DNA of 64,000 nucleotides from Marinomonas spartinae (GTDB lineage: Bacteria; Pseudomonadota; Gammaproteobacteria; Pseudomonadales; Marinomonadaceae), in NCBI RefSeq assembly GCF_900089775.1, contig NZ_FLOB01000005.1, positions 124,001 through 188,000 on the forward strand, given 5' to 3'. The position numbers and the translations under genes are program-made. Position 1 is the first letter of the stretch, and each line of letters starts with the position of its first letter. Under the pieces are notes generated by a model. The model worked only from the letters and a program-made list of their open reading frames with translations. It was not told the DNA's origin and did not search any database. Below are positions 1 to 8,301 of the stretch, piece after piece.

Positions 1-2
1 CC

Positions 3-113
3 CGAGGTAAGCTATTTCTTGAAGGGGATCAAACGGATGCATTGATTGATAACTTATTGACTCATTATCTAACTAATTGGATTCAGGAGAGCACCAATGA
101 ACAGTTTGTATAA
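3..113 (+). CDS. C-terminal end of an unidentified protein (truncated by window start)
   Basis: Reading frame 3 is open from the window edge to a TAA at 111-113, giving about 36 residues that end in NEQFV. The stop overlaps the start of the next gene by 17 bases, the translationally coupled arrangement common in operons, so this is probably the real tail of an upstream gene. The fragment is rich in D, T, L and N and shows no motif I recognise. The product is unknown. Confidence 0.45.
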   Translation, partial: RGKLFLEGDQTDALIDNLLTHYLTNWIQESTNEQFV

Positions 114-3100
114 GGTTCGCGGTTTTGCTGCTTTTATTAGTGTGGCTTTTCTCAATAGCTTTGTAGATTTAGGCCACAAAATTATTATTCAGAATACTTT
201 GTTTAAAAGTTACGATGGCAGTCATCAAGTTTTATTGACGGCATTAGTCAATGCCTTAGTGTTATTACCCTATATCTTATTAGTGACTCCTGCTGGCTTT
301 TTATCTGATCGATATAAGAAAAAACGCGTGATGCAAATGTCTGCTGCCATCGCGATTCTTATCACTCTCATGATAACGTGGTGTTATTACCATGGGCGCT
401 TTATAGAGGCTTTTGCCTTTACCTTTATTTTGGGGCTACAAAGTGCCATTTATTCCCCTGCTAAATATGGCTATATACGTGAAATGGCGGGAGTGAACCG
501 CTTAAGTGAAGGCAATGGCTGGATCCAAGGGGTCACCATGATTGCTATCTTAAGTGGTATTGTGGTCTTTTCTGCTTTATTTGAACTCTTGCTACCAATG
601 CAGAGCATGTATTCTCCTGATAGTGTATTCAGTGCTATTGCGCCATTAGGCTGGTTGCTTGTTATCGGATCCTGTTTTGAGTTTTATTTGACATTGCGCT
701 TACCGGAAGGGAATGCAGTGACCTCGTCTGAGGCGTTCAACTGGTCTAACTATGCCCATGGTCGCACGTTAAAACAGAATATATCCTTGCTGGGTAAGCA
801 TAAGGCTATTTGGCAATCAATTCTTGGTTTGACATTGTTTTGGTCTATAAGTCAGGTGCTACTAGCCGTTTTTCCCGCTTATAGCAAAGAGCATTTGGGA
901 ATGACTAACGCCTTTGTTATTCAAGCAACTATTGCTGTGTCCGGCATAGGGGTTTTATTGGGCTCTATGTGGGCCAACAGCATGTCACGCAATCAAATCA
1001 ATTTATCTCTTATTCCGGTTGGGATCGCGGGGGTGACCCTTGGTGCCTTTATCATCCCAATGGCACACTCTTTTCTTATCTTGGCCTGTGCTTTTTTTAT
1101 CATCGGTCTGTTTGGGGCTATGTTTAGTGTGCCATTAAATGCGTTGATTCAGTTCCACGCTAAGAATGATCAGCTAGGCCGCACCTTGGCGGGCAGCAAT
1201 TATATTCAAAACATCGGTATGTTGGCCTTTTTAGGTCTCACTATTGTCTTTTCACTTACCGATCTGGATGTAAGTTACCTGCTGTGGGGATTGGGATTCA
1301 TTGTTTTAGCTGGGACGTTAATCGTCATTCACATACTTCCAGAAGCCTTACTCCGTGGTGTTATGGCCATTATTCTTGCCCGTAAATATCGGCTTAATGT
1401 GCTTGGTTTAGAGCATTTAAAGCAGTCAGGTCAGGGTGTTTTGTTACTGGGTAACCACATCAGTTGGTTGGATTGGGCTATGGTGCAAATGGCCTGCCCA
1501 CGTCATGTGCATTTTGTAATGGATAGAGGTATTTACCAGCGTTGGTATTTGAAGTGGTTTTTTGATCGCTATAAGGTGATTCCTATTTCCGGTGGGCAAA
1601 GTCGTCAGGCTTTAGAACAAGTGACTGAGTTACTTAACCAAGGTGAAGTGGTGTGTTTGTTTCCAGAGGGGGCGATCAGCCATTTGGGGCAACTTGGCGA
1701 ATTTAAGCACGGTTTTGAGCGCGCTTGCGCAGACGCAAAAGGTGTCATTGTGCCTTTTTATCTACGGGGTATGTGGGGGAGTGTCTTTTCCCGCTCATCG
1801 CAAAAACTGTCTCAGTTGAGAAAAAGTGGTCTGAAACGAGATGTGACCATCGCGTTTGGTGCGCCTATGGATATTCATTCCACAGCGGAGATGGTGAAGC
1901 AAAAGGTATTTGAGATGTCAGTGACGAGCTGGAACGATTATACCGATACGCTTGAGCCCTTAGCCCATTCGTGGATTCGTACTGCGAAAGCAAAACCAAC
2001 AGATTGGGCCGTTGTTGACAGTAAAGGTGAACCATTGGGCCACCAAAAACTACTGACCATGACCGCATTATTGCAACGTCGCATTAAAAAACTTCCAGGG
2101 AAAAATCTTGGCCTACTTGTGCCAACGTCTTCTCCTGGCGTAGCGGCTAATATGGCCGCATTAATGGCAGGTAAGACGATAGTAAACATTAACTATACGT
2201 CCACACCTGAAGCGCAGCTTCATGCCGTAAAACAGGCGGATATTCAGAGTTTTGTCACCGCCCATCGTTTTATTCAGCAGTTAGAAAAGCGTGGCATTGA
2301 TTGTCAGGCATTATTGGCGGGTAAAAATGTTATTTACCTAGAAGATTTCCATAAAGAGCTGAGTAAAGTCGAGGCGGTGAGTACCGCTGTTATGGCGGCA
2401 CTATTGCCCACCAGTTGGTTGCAGTGGTTATGGTGTTCCCATTGCGAGTTAGATGATGCCGCTGCGATTTTGTTTTCATCGGGCAGTGAAGGTACGCCTA
2501 AAGGAGTGGTGTTAAGCCATAGGAATATTATGGCGAATATTCGCCAAGTGTCTGATGTGTTAAATGTGCGCGACAATGACCGAATTATGGCCACATTACC
2601 ACTGTTTCATGCTTTTGGTCTAACTGTCACGGGGTTATTACCATTGCTTGAAGGCGTTCCCGCGATTTGCCATCCCGATCCTACCGACGGTTTAAACATT
2701 GCCAAGGCAGTAACGAAACATGAAGCGACTTTGATGTGTGCTACGTCAACCTTTTTACGGCTGTACACCCGTAATCGTCGTATTCATCCTCTTATGTTCA
2801 GTAGTTTGCGAGCTGTCGTAAGCGGTGCAGAGAAATTGGACCCACAAGTAAGAGATGCTTTCAGTCAGCGGTTTGGTAAAACGATCTTAGAAGGCTATGG
2901 CACGACGGAAACCACACCGGTGGCCAGTGTGAATCTGCCAGGCTACATTAATCGTGATACGGCTCAAGTGCAGGAAGCGGCTCGTACTGGGACGGTCGGT
3001 ATGGCATTACCAGGCACAACCTTCCGTATTGTTGATCCGAATTCATTAGAAGCGTTGCCCGTTGGAGAAGATGGACTGATTCTGATTGGTGGAGCGCAAA

Positions 3101-3552
3101 TTATGAAAGGCTACTTAGAGGATCCAGAAAAAACCGCTGATGTGATTGTCGAAATGGATGGATTGCGCTGGTACAAAACAGGGGATAAAGGACACTTAGA
3201 TGAAGACGGTTATTTAACTGTGGTGGATCGCTATTCACGTTTTGCCAAGTTAGGCGGAGAGATGGTTAGCTTAGGTGCGGTGGAACAGCAGATTCGGACA
3301 ATTCTACAGTCGACTGACTTATCCATGGTGGCAGTGAATGTGCCTGATGAGAAAAAAGGTGAAAGGGTTATCTTACTGGTGGATGATGACGCGAACCCAG
3401 AGGATATCCGCCAGTCTTTGATCGAGGCGAAAATGCCTGCTTTGATGATGCCCAGCGAGATTATTCAAGTCGATGAGTTGCCTATTTTAGGAAGCGGCAA
3501 ACTCGACTTTAAAGCCGCTAAGCAATTAGCATTGGAGAAAGCTAAAGGGTAA
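97..3552 (+). CDS. aas: LplT-Aas fusion: lysophospholipid transporter / acylglycerophosphoethanolamine acyltransferase / acyl-ACP synthetase
   Basis: At 1151 residues this joins three activities that E. coli splits between LplT and Aas. Residues 1 to about 420 are an MFS-type permease with about 12 membrane segments, expected to flip lysophospholipid across the inner membrane. Residues about 440-620 are a PlsC-like acyltransferase with the HX4D motif (H454...D459) and FPEG at 522-525. Residues about 640-1151 are an AMP-forming acyl-ACP synthetase with the nucleotide loop SSGSEGTPKG at 794-803 and the YGTTE motif further on. Together they would import lysophosphatidylethanolamine and re-acylate it. 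The ATG at 97 overlaps the preceding gene, and an AGGAG lies just upstream. Three-domain fusions of this type occur in other proteobacteria. Confidence 0.9.
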   Translation: MNSLYKVRGFAAFISVAFLNSFVDLGHKIIIQNTLFKSYDGSHQVLLTALVNALVLLPYILLVTPAGFLSDRYKKKRVMQMSAAIAILITLMITWCYYHGRFIEAFAFTFILGLQSAIYSPAKYGYIREMAGVNRLSEGNGWIQGVTMIAILSGIVVFSALFELLLPMQSMYSPDSVFSAIAPLGWLLVIGSCFEFYLTLRLPEGNAVTSSEAFNWSNYAHGRTLKQNISLLGKHKAIWQSILGLTLFWSISQVLLAVFPAYSKEHLGMTNAFVIQATIAVSGIGVLLGSMWANSMSRNQINLSLIPVGIAGVTLGAFIIPMAHSFLILACAFFIIGLFGAMFSVPLNALIQFHAKNDQLGRTLAGSNYIQNIGMLAFLGLTIVFSLTDLDVSYLLWGLGFIVLAGTLIVIHILPEALLRGVMAIILARKYRLNVLGLEHLKQSGQGVLLLGNHISWLDWAMVQMACPRHVHFVMDRGIYQRWYLKWFFDRYKVIPISGGQSRQALEQVTELLNQGEVVCLFPEGAISHLGQLGEFKHGFERACADAKGVIVPFYLRGMWGSVFSRSSQKLSQLRKSGLKRDVTIAFGAPMDIHSTAEMVKQKVFEMSVTSWNDYTDTLEPLAHSWIRTAKAKPTDWAVVDSKGEPLGHQKLLTMTALLQRRIKKLPGKNLGLLVPTSSPGVAANMAALMAGKTIVNINYTSTPEAQLHAVKQADIQSFVTAHRFIQQLEKRGIDCQALLAGKNVIYLEDFHKELSKVEAVSTAVMAALLPTSWLQWLWCSHCELDDAAAILFSSGSEGTPKGVVLSHRNIMANIRQVSDVLNVRDNDRIMATLPLFHAFGLTVTGLLPLLEGVPAICHPDPTDGLNIAKAVTKHEATLMCATSTFLRLYTRNRRIHPLMFSSLRAVVSGAEKLDPQVRDAFSQRFGKTILEGYGTTETTPVASVNLPGYINRDTAQVQEAARTGTVGMALPGTTFRIVDPNSLEALPVGEDGLILIGGAQIMKGYLEDPEKTADVIVEMDGLRWYKTGDKGHLDEDGYLTVVDRYSRFAKLGGEMVSLGAVEQQIRTILQSTDLSMVAVNVPDEKKGERVILLVDDDANPEDIRQSLIEAKMPALMMPSEIIQVDELPILGSGKLDFKAAKQLALEKAKG

Positions 3553-3562
3553 CAGTGTGTTT

Positions 3563-3595
3563 CACTCGGCTCGCTTTGACTGGGCGGGCCGAGTG
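3563..3595 (+). terminator. Possible terminator hairpin after aas
   Basis: CACTCGGC (3563-3570) is complementary to GCCGAGTG (3588-3595), an 8-bp GC-rich stem about 10 bases after the aas stop codon. No T-run follows, so it may be a weak or Rho-assisted terminator. Confidence 0.4.
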
Positions 3596-3669
3596 ATGAT
3601 GCTTATTGGAATGTATTTACATGATGTTGGACATCATTTTATAGGGTAATTCTATAATAGGAAGTTGAA

Positions 3670-4080
3670 ATGAAAAAAATCTATACAGCTAAGCAAATGA
3701 TGTGGGGCAGTTTTTTGGGCGGTCCAGTTGCCGCAATCTACTTTTTGACAACTGGGTTTGATGCAATCGGGCGCCGCGATTTTGCGAAGCGGTCTTTGTT
3801 GATCGGTATTGCTGCTATGTTTGCCCTTATTTTTCTGAGCCCTTATATACCTGATAGTGTGCCCAGTGCTACTTTCTCTATTTTATTTGCCGCACCAGTT
3901 GCCGTGCTATCCAAAGACTACTTTTTAACGAAAATGCAAATAGAAAAATCAACAGAATTTTACCTTCAATCTACTTGGAAAGTGTTTGGTATTATTATTC
4001 TATCGGTTTTTCTTTATGTGATTATTTCTATCGTTTGCTTTTATTTTTTCGAGTCAATTGGACTGATCAATATAGAGTAA
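3670..4080 (+). CDS. Small multi-pass membrane protein of unknown function
   Basis: This 136-residue protein has about four predicted hydrophobic segments (roughly residues 10-28, 43-60, 65-82 and 105-130). Its N-terminus (GSFLGGPVAAIYFL) is typical of a widespread uncharacterised family of small inner-membrane proteins. The ATG at 3670 is preceded by AGGAAGTTGAA, a usable ribosome binding site. The next gene is also membrane-anchored and lies 45 bases downstream, so the two may be co-transcribed. No enzymatic motif is visible and I assign no function. Confidence 0.7.
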   Translation: MKKIYTAKQMMWGSFLGGPVAAIYFLTTGFDAIGRRDFAKRSLLIGIAAMFALIFLSPYIPDSVPSATFSILFAAPVAVLSKDYFLTKMQIEKSTEFYLQSTWKVFGIIILSVFLYVIISIVCFYFFESIGLINIE

Positions 4081-4125
4081 TTATTTTCATTATTTTGTAT
4101 TGCTTAAAGGAATAAGGAGTGACTA

Positions 4126-5226
4126 ATGAGTATCGTGATTAATATAATTATTACATTTTTTATTTTATTTTGGCCTGGTATATTAATGATGTCGCCAATG
4201 ATTTTTGATGCGCCAGGTTCAGAGAACGACCAAGGAAAGGTTTTAGGATGTGTTTTATTTATGTCTTACCCTGTAATTATTTTTTTAATTCTAGGTGCAT
4301 TTGGCGGACACTACTTTGGCCTAAATCCTTTCATTCTCTCTGGAGTTTGTCTATTGATTGTCTCGCTCTTTTTCTTCTTGTTTGGTTATACGGAAATGGT
4401 CGTGAATGTGATTAGAGGAGTCCCTAATTCGGGTTATGGTGTTGTAAGAGATAAGGTATATTATAATGGTTGCCAAATAATTGAAGCGGACCCTCTCACC
4501 TTCAAAATGTTTAAAAAAGAAGATTATCAATATGAACATAGTGCTAGTTTATATGCTACCGATAAGAATTATTTCTATTATAGAGGTGTCAAAATCCCCG
4601 ATGTCAGTGTCGATAACTTACGTGGAAAAATCGTTGCCGATGATCTCTACTGGCTCAATGATCAGTATGTTATAAAACACGGAAAAATATTAGAACACCG
4701 TGATCCCAACACGTTTGGTGGTTATGAAAACAGCGCCCATTGGACTTATGCAAAGGATGGTCAGTATTACAAGCTCTACTATAATGATAGGTTGGTTGAA
4801 GCGGCTGATTTTAATACTTTTACCCCTTTATCTGAACCATTTGCAAAAGATAATAATATCGTCTTTTATAACGATAACCCTATCGAACTAAAAGTAGATG
4901 TTCATAGCTTTGACGTGCTTCCGATATATGGGTTTGCTAAAGATAAAGATTATTTGTATTGCTTTAGTCCAGAGAATGAGCAAAGGGTAGAAGCGGCGGA
5001 TTCGAATACTTTTGAGGAAATTGGTGGACGATATTATAAAGATAAACATAAAGTTTATTATCGCAATGAAGAAGAAATAACGGTTGTCGAGCAAGCGAAT
5101 CCTGATGTATTCCAGTTAGTCCATTACCACGAGTCGAAAGACTATGACGCGAAAGATAATCAGCAATGTTACCAAAATGGAAAGGCCTTCCGTTGCGACC
5201 CGCTTCAAGAGAGCATAACTGATTAA
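4126..5226 (+). CDS. DKNYY-family repeat protein with N-terminal membrane segments
   Basis: The 366-residue product begins with three hydrophobic stretches (about residues 3-25, 42-65 and 68-90). These are followed by a soluble region of repeated units that read like (D/K)D(K/N)xYxYY(xG) and then a turn ending in DxNTF. Copies include TDKNYFYYRG, AKDGQYYKLYYND and AKDKDYLYC. This matches the DKNYY family, whose biochemical role is not established. The soluble repeats presumably form a beta-rich array facing cytoplasm or periplasm. A ribosome site (AAGGAATAAGGAG) precedes the ATG. The gene is AT-rich relative to its neighbours, compatible with acquisition by transfer. Confidence 0.75.
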   Translation: MSIVINIIITFFILFWPGILMMSPMIFDAPGSENDQGKVLGCVLFMSYPVIIFLILGAFGGHYFGLNPFILSGVCLLIVSLFFFLFGYTEMVVNVIRGVPNSGYGVVRDKVYYNGCQIIEADPLTFKMFKKEDYQYEHSASLYATDKNYFYYRGVKIPDVSVDNLRGKIVADDLYWLNDQYVIKHGKILEHRDPNTFGGYENSAHWTYAKDGQYYKLYYNDRLVEAADFNTFTPLSEPFAKDNNIVFYNDNPIELKVDVHSFDVLPIYGFAKDKDYLYCFSPENEQRVEAADSNTFEEIGGRYYKDKHKVYYRNEEEITVVEQANPDVFQLVHYHESKDYDAKDNQQCYQNGKAFRCDPLQESITD

Positions 5227-5255
5227 AAGAGTTCTTTGATTTAACTGGAGTAATC

Positions 5256-5702
5256 ATGGACTATGTTCAGGTGCAAGCAGATATGATCCCTATCGCATTA
5301 CTGCTTGAGGCGGATCCATCGGAAGAAAACATACACTCTTATCTGCATCACTCTATGTGTTTTGTTGCGAAAGATACTCATCAGGTGGTTGCTGCCTCTA
5401 TTGTGCAGAGAAAGTCGGATGCGTTAGCGGAAATACTCAATGTATCGGTTTTAGCAAGCCACCAGAGGCAGGGAATCGGTTCTCAATTGTTACAATTTTC
5501 CTTGTCACAGTTGAAAGCCAAAGGTGTCTTTCGTGTGGAGTTAGGGACAGGTGCTTTTGGTTATCCATTAATTTATTATCAACGATTAGGGTTTCGTGTT
5601 GATGCTGTCATCAAAGATTACTTTCTTGAGCACTATTCTGAACCTATTTACGAGTATGGAATACGCCATAAAGATATGTTGAGGTTGTCTATAGACCTTT
5701 AA
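5256..5702 (+). CDS. GNAT-family N-acetyltransferase
   Basis: This 148-residue protein carries the GNAT acetyl-CoA binding motif A: a hydrophobic strand (AEILNVSVL), then RQGIGSQLL at the pyrophosphate loop (R/QxxGxG/A), then a helix. A further strand contains YPLIYYQRLGF, the usual (F/Y)YxxxGF motif B. GNAT enzymes transfer an acetyl group from acetyl-CoA to an amine; the substrate here is unknown. The ATG is preceded by CTGGAG. It is the first of several GNAT genes in this accessory region, and another starts 37 bases downstream. Confidence 0.82.
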   Translation: MDYVQVQADMIPIALLLEADPSEENIHSYLHHSMCFVAKDTHQVVAASIVQRKSDALAEILNVSVLASHQRQGIGSQLLQFSLSQLKAKGVFRVELGTGAFGYPLIYYQRLGFRVDAVIKDYFLEHYSEPIYEYGIRHKDMLRLSIDL

Positions 5703-5739
5703 ATAAAGGGTATTTACCGTGTCGCTGTTGGAGTGAGAC

Positions 5740-6174
5740 ATGATCGTTATTAGAGAAATGACCATAGCAGACTATGACTCTGTTATTGAACTGTGGCGCC
5801 AGACGGAAAGCATGTCGTTACGAGAGGCTGATTCACGCGAGAGTATTGAGCGCTATCTTAATCGCAATACAGGGCTGAGCTTTGTGGCGGTGAATGAGGA
5901 TGAGGTGGTCGGTGCTGTATTGGTGGGAACCGATGGGCGACGTGGCTACTTGCAGCATCTTGCTGTTTCGTTGCCACTGCGTGGTCAAAAAATTGGCCAA
6001 GCGCTCGTGGATAAGTCGATTAAAGCATTGGCATTGATTGGTATTCATAAAACCCATCTATTTGTTCACAACGACAATCTAAATGCTCAAGGCTTTTATG
6101 AAATGCTTGGGTGGTTTCCTCGGGATGAAGTTCGCATGTATTCCTTTAATAGCTCTATGAGTTGTAATGTATAG
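5740..6174 (+). CDS. GNAT-family N-acetyltransferase
   Basis: A 144-residue single-domain GNAT protein. The acetyl-CoA loop is visible as LPLRGQKIGQALVDK after the strand GYLQHLAVS, and the C-terminal part has NLNAQGFYEMLGWFPR, the GFYxxLGW signature. The N-terminal pattern (IREMTIADYDSVIELW) is the common GNAT opening. GGAGTGAGAC precedes the ATG. It is not closely similar to the GNAT gene just upstream, so the pair is unlikely to be a recent tandem duplication. The acceptor substrate cannot be told from sequence. Confidence 0.82.
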   Translation: MIVIREMTIADYDSVIELWRQTESMSLREADSRESIERYLNRNTGLSFVAVNEDEVVGAVLVGTDGRRGYLQHLAVSLPLRGQKIGQALVDKSIKALALIGIHKTHLFVHNDNLNAQGFYEMLGWFPRDEVRMYSFNSSMSCNV

Positions 6175-6208
6175 CTGACTTTTTATTCGTTTATTAGGGA
6201 AAGAAACT

Positions 6209-6229
6209 TTTACACAGCAGGTGTGTAAA
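6209..6229. promoter_or_regulatory. 8-bp inverted repeat ahead of the VOC gene (candidate operator or leader hairpin)
   Basis: TTTACACA (6209-6216) and TGTGTAAA (6222-6229) are perfect complements with a 5-base spacer. They sit directly upstream of the ribosome binding site of the VOC-family gene. The symmetry fits a dimeric repressor operator or a leader hairpin. No partner regulator is adjacent. Confidence 0.35.
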
Positions 6230-6244
6230 GGTCTCGGAGAGAAT

Positions 6245-6604
6245 ATGACACCTACTGCAATATTAGTGCATGTACCCGATGTACCATTAGGTTTGGCTTG
6301 GTATCAAAAGGCTTTCCCTCAGGCGGTACCTAAGTATTTAGCCGATTTTGACTTTACCATTTTGGATATCAATGGCTTTTCGCTAGAAATTGTTTTGGCC
6401 GATGAAAAGGTTGGAGCGGGAAAGTCGGGAACTGTTCTGTATTGGTCTGTTGACTCCCTTGAAGCATCCTTGAGGCATTTTGAATCCTTAGGGGCGAGTG
6501 TATACCGTGGTCCAATGGCAATAGAGAGCGGCTTTGGCATGTGCCAGGTAGCGGATCCTTTTGGTAACCTCATTGGCTTACGAGGTAAGTGGCAAGTCTG
6601 TTAA
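6245..6604 (+). CDS. VOC-superfamily (glyoxalase/bleomycin-resistance-like) protein
   Basis: The product is about 119 residues, a single VOC domain of two beta-alpha-beta-beta-beta modules. Visible features are the opening ILVHVPDVPLGLAWYQKAF, the LEIVLADE strand and the terminal DPFGNLIGL motif typical of glyoxalase-like folds. Such proteins bind a metal or a small ligand; the substrate is unknown. I prefer the ATG at 6245 because GGAGA at 6236-6240 lies at the right distance. A GTG at 6221 would add eight residues but falls within the inverted repeat. Confidence 0.8.
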   Translation: MTPTAILVHVPDVPLGLAWYQKAFPQAVPKYLADFDFTILDINGFSLEIVLADEKVGAGKSGTVLYWSVDSLEASLRHFESLGASVYRGPMAIESGFGMCQVADPFGNLIGLRGKWQVC

Positions 6605-6622
6605 TACATTGAAGGGCGTTAT

Positions 6623-7051
6623 ATGGAATACACACAAGCGGTTCAAGAAGATGGTTATTAGTTAGCTGAAGTTCGGACTTTAGCGATGCGACCAGGCCTC
6701 GAAGTATTAGGTCGTTTTGATGAAAAGCGAGTGAGAAGCCGTTTTCTAGAGACCTTCACGCCGAGTGATACGTTCAAAATAGTGGATGATGAGACGTTAT
6801 TGGGCTTCTTTGTGGTACGCGTCAAAGCAGACCATCATTACTTGGATCATCTGTATATCAAGCCAGAGCATCAAGGTAGAGCACTTGGTAAATTGGTGCT
6901 TCAAAAGATTGTTTCAATGGCTCATAAAAAAGGGTTGCCTGTTCGGTTAGGTGCGCTTAAAGGCAGCCGCTCCAATGATTTTTATATCAATAATGGCTTT
7001 ATAAAAACACATGAAGAAGAATTTGATATTTATTATGAGAGCCCAGCTTAG
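6623..7051 (+). pseudogene. GNAT acetyltransferase gene interrupted by an in-frame TAG
   Basis: An ATG at 6623, shortly after GAAGGG, opens a frame that runs twelve codons to TAG at 6659-6661. It then continues in the same frame without a further stop to 7051. Residues after the stop (LAEVRTLAMRPGLEVLG...) are the usual N-terminal helix of GNAT enzymes. The acetyl-CoA loop HQGRALGKLV and the C-terminal FYINNGF motif are intact. Restart at the ATG at 6686 would give 121 residues lacking the first helix. A single-base change to a sense codon would restore the full gene, so the lesion is recent or a sequencing error. Confidence 0.7.
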
Positions 7052-7088
7052 CAAGAGAAACTGGGCTCTGTACCTATGTTGTTTCTCA

Positions 7089-7574
7089 TTAATTCTGCAA
7101 TAAATGAGAGAGCCAGCCTGAACCATAAAGACCAAGACCAAACACCGTATGAATGGCAAGGCTATGTATACGAGTAATCGTTGGTCTTGGTGTTTTTGAT
7201 GCCGCAATACCTGCGCCCATGCAAGGCTGCATCACTAAAAAGGGGAGTGTAACGGTCGCGACACCAACCAACAAAGCGGGTATTAGGGTTGGTCTGTTTA
7301 GCCATTCGCTTCCCCATATTACTATTAGTAATGCTGAAAAAAGGATTCCCGTTAGGTAATGGGCCGTCCATCCTAGAGTACGTTCACTTTTTATTGGTGG
7401 TGACGTCGCTATGTTCTGATGCAGAAGGCGTCCATTTCTCATGGCGCCTATCCATCTCCCTAAAAAGTCATAGTTTACTGGTATACCGAAGAAAAATTGT
7501 CGAGTTAGTGCCCATAAATCCATGACAATTGTCGCGCCAACTCCAATGAAAATAATCCATACTATCTCGTTCAT
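7089..7574 (-). CDS. DUF2938-family inner-membrane protein
   Basis: This 161-residue hydrophobic protein has about four or five membrane segments. It starts with NEIVWIIFIGVGATIVMDLW and contains the polar patch LLHQNIATSPPI and the motif MQPCMGAGIAASKTP, all characteristic of the DUF2938 family, which has no known function. The ATG at 7574 is preceded on the minus strand by TGGAGATATGTT, a better site than an in-frame ATG at 7601. It is divergent from a decayed merR-like gene and shares with it an intergenic dyad. This suggests the pair was once a MerR-regulated divergon. Confidence 0.8.
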   Translation of the reverse strand: MNEIVWIIFIGVGATIVMDLWALTRQFFFGIPVNYDFLGRWIGAMRNGRLLHQNIATSPPIKSERTLGWTAHYLTGILFSALLIVIWGSEWLNRPTLIPALLVGVATVTLPFLVMQPCMGAGIAASKTPRPTITRIHSLAIHTVFGLGLYGSGWLSHLLQN

Positions 7575-7623
7575 AACATATCTCCATAAATTGTTTTTCA
7601 TCCGAGGTGGTGCTAGTTTACAA

Positions 7624-7641
7624 CTTCAAGTCAGCTTGAAG
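7624..7641. promoter_or_regulatory. MerR-type dyad between DUF2938 and the merR remnant
   Basis: CTTCAAGTCAGCTTGAAG is an 18-bp dyad. An equivalent with two base changes lies upstream of the intact merR gene (10087-10104). MerR-family proteins bind such dyads inside promoters with long spacers. It may let the intact regulator control the DUF2938 gene in trans. Confidence 0.55.
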
Positions 7642-7656
7642 TAAAGAGGATGTTTT

Positions 7657-7750
7657 TTGATATTTCTGAAGCGCCTAAACGCTCAAACATATCAGCTCGG
7701 CATATGCTATTAGGAAGATAAAAGGGTTAGTTGAGCGGGTACTTCGATGT
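7657..7750 (+). pseudogene. Remnant of the 5' end of a MerR-family regulator gene
   Basis: About 30 codons align with the start of the intact merR gene at 10118. The start codon has become TTT, the RYYEEK segment has acquired TAG and TAA codons (TATTAGGAAGATAAAAGG), and similarity fades after about 7740. The helix-turn-helix part is thus recognisable but non-coding. Its promoter dyad (7624-7641) survives and is shared with the divergent DUF2938 gene. Confidence 0.75.
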
Positions 7751-8051
7751 TTAATGTGGCTTTCCGTTTTTAGTTAGACTTTTCTGGAATTTTTAAATAA
7801 ATGGTATTTAATGCCTTAAGAGCAAAAAACAACATAAAAAATTAAAAAATCACGTTAGAGAGTAGCTCTTTCATAAAGTTTCAAGTTCGAAAAATAAAAA
7901 ATACTTTTTATGGTTTTTGCATATTTTTCGAAACGTATCATAAAAAATAAACGAAAAATTCAACTGGTTGATTATCTTAAATATATCTCTAAAATACTCA
8001 CTTTTTTAAAAATCTATATCCAATTTTATTAGCCTCAATTGTCAGCAAAAC

Positions 8052-8100
8052 AAAAAGTCAATATAAATGTCTCACAAAAAAGTCAATGTAAATGTCTCAC
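8052..8100. repeat. Two 25-bp imperfect tandem repeats
   Basis: AAAAAGTCAATATAAATGTC followed by TCAC is repeated at a 25-base period as AAAAAGTCAATGTAAATGTC followed by TCAC. Closely spaced ~20-25 bp repeats of this kind occur at the ends of IS21-like elements, and this could be a relict transposon end. No transposase is present in the window. Confidence 0.5.
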
Positions 8101-8217
8101 CTTGAAATAGATAGGGCTAATCAGAAAAGTTAAGATAATAATTAAGTTTTTATTAGTACTATTTTTATTTAGTACTATCTTTATATGTGACTTGATTTAT
8201 ATGTCGAGTCCATAGGT

Positions 8218-8240
8218 GAGCATTTTATCATGATATGCTC
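8218..8240. promoter_or_regulatory. Inverted repeat upstream of xylanase (candidate operator)
   Basis: GAGCAT and ATGCTC are perfect 6-bp arms separated by 11 bases, with an inner ATCATGAT palindrome, about 60 bases before the xylanase start. The position fits a regulator binding site in the promoter or leader. The evidence is symmetry only. Confidence 0.3.
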
Positions 8241-8301
8241 CGCTACAGGAGGTAGACACTGATAAATAGCGATATAAGCGATTAACGCGAAGGAGAGAAC
8301 A

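Larger units (their letters stand above)
7588..7750 (+). repeat. Left copy of a ~160-bp direct repeat flanking the xylanase gene
   Basis: The stretch from AAATTGTTTTT (7588) to about 7750 aligns nearly gap-free with 10051 to about 10212. The offset is 2463 bases (2462 after a one-base loss near 7650). Both copies contain the dyad CTTCAAG...CTTGAAG, GATATTTCTGAAG and AAAAGGGTTA. The right copy is the promoter and 5' end of an intact merR gene. Confidence 0.8.
7751..8301. other. AT-rich intergenic region upstream of the xylanase
   Basis: About 550 very AT-rich bases with no credible gene. It contains a 25-bp imperfect tandem repeat (8052-8100), a short TTTAGTACTATTTTTATTTAGTACTAT duplication split around 8155-8180, and an inverted repeat GAGCAT (8218-8223)/ATGCTC (8235-8240). 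It must hold the xylanase promoter, but I cannot place -35 and -10 boxes with confidence. The composition differs from the flanking genes, consistent with foreign origin. Confidence 0.6.
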
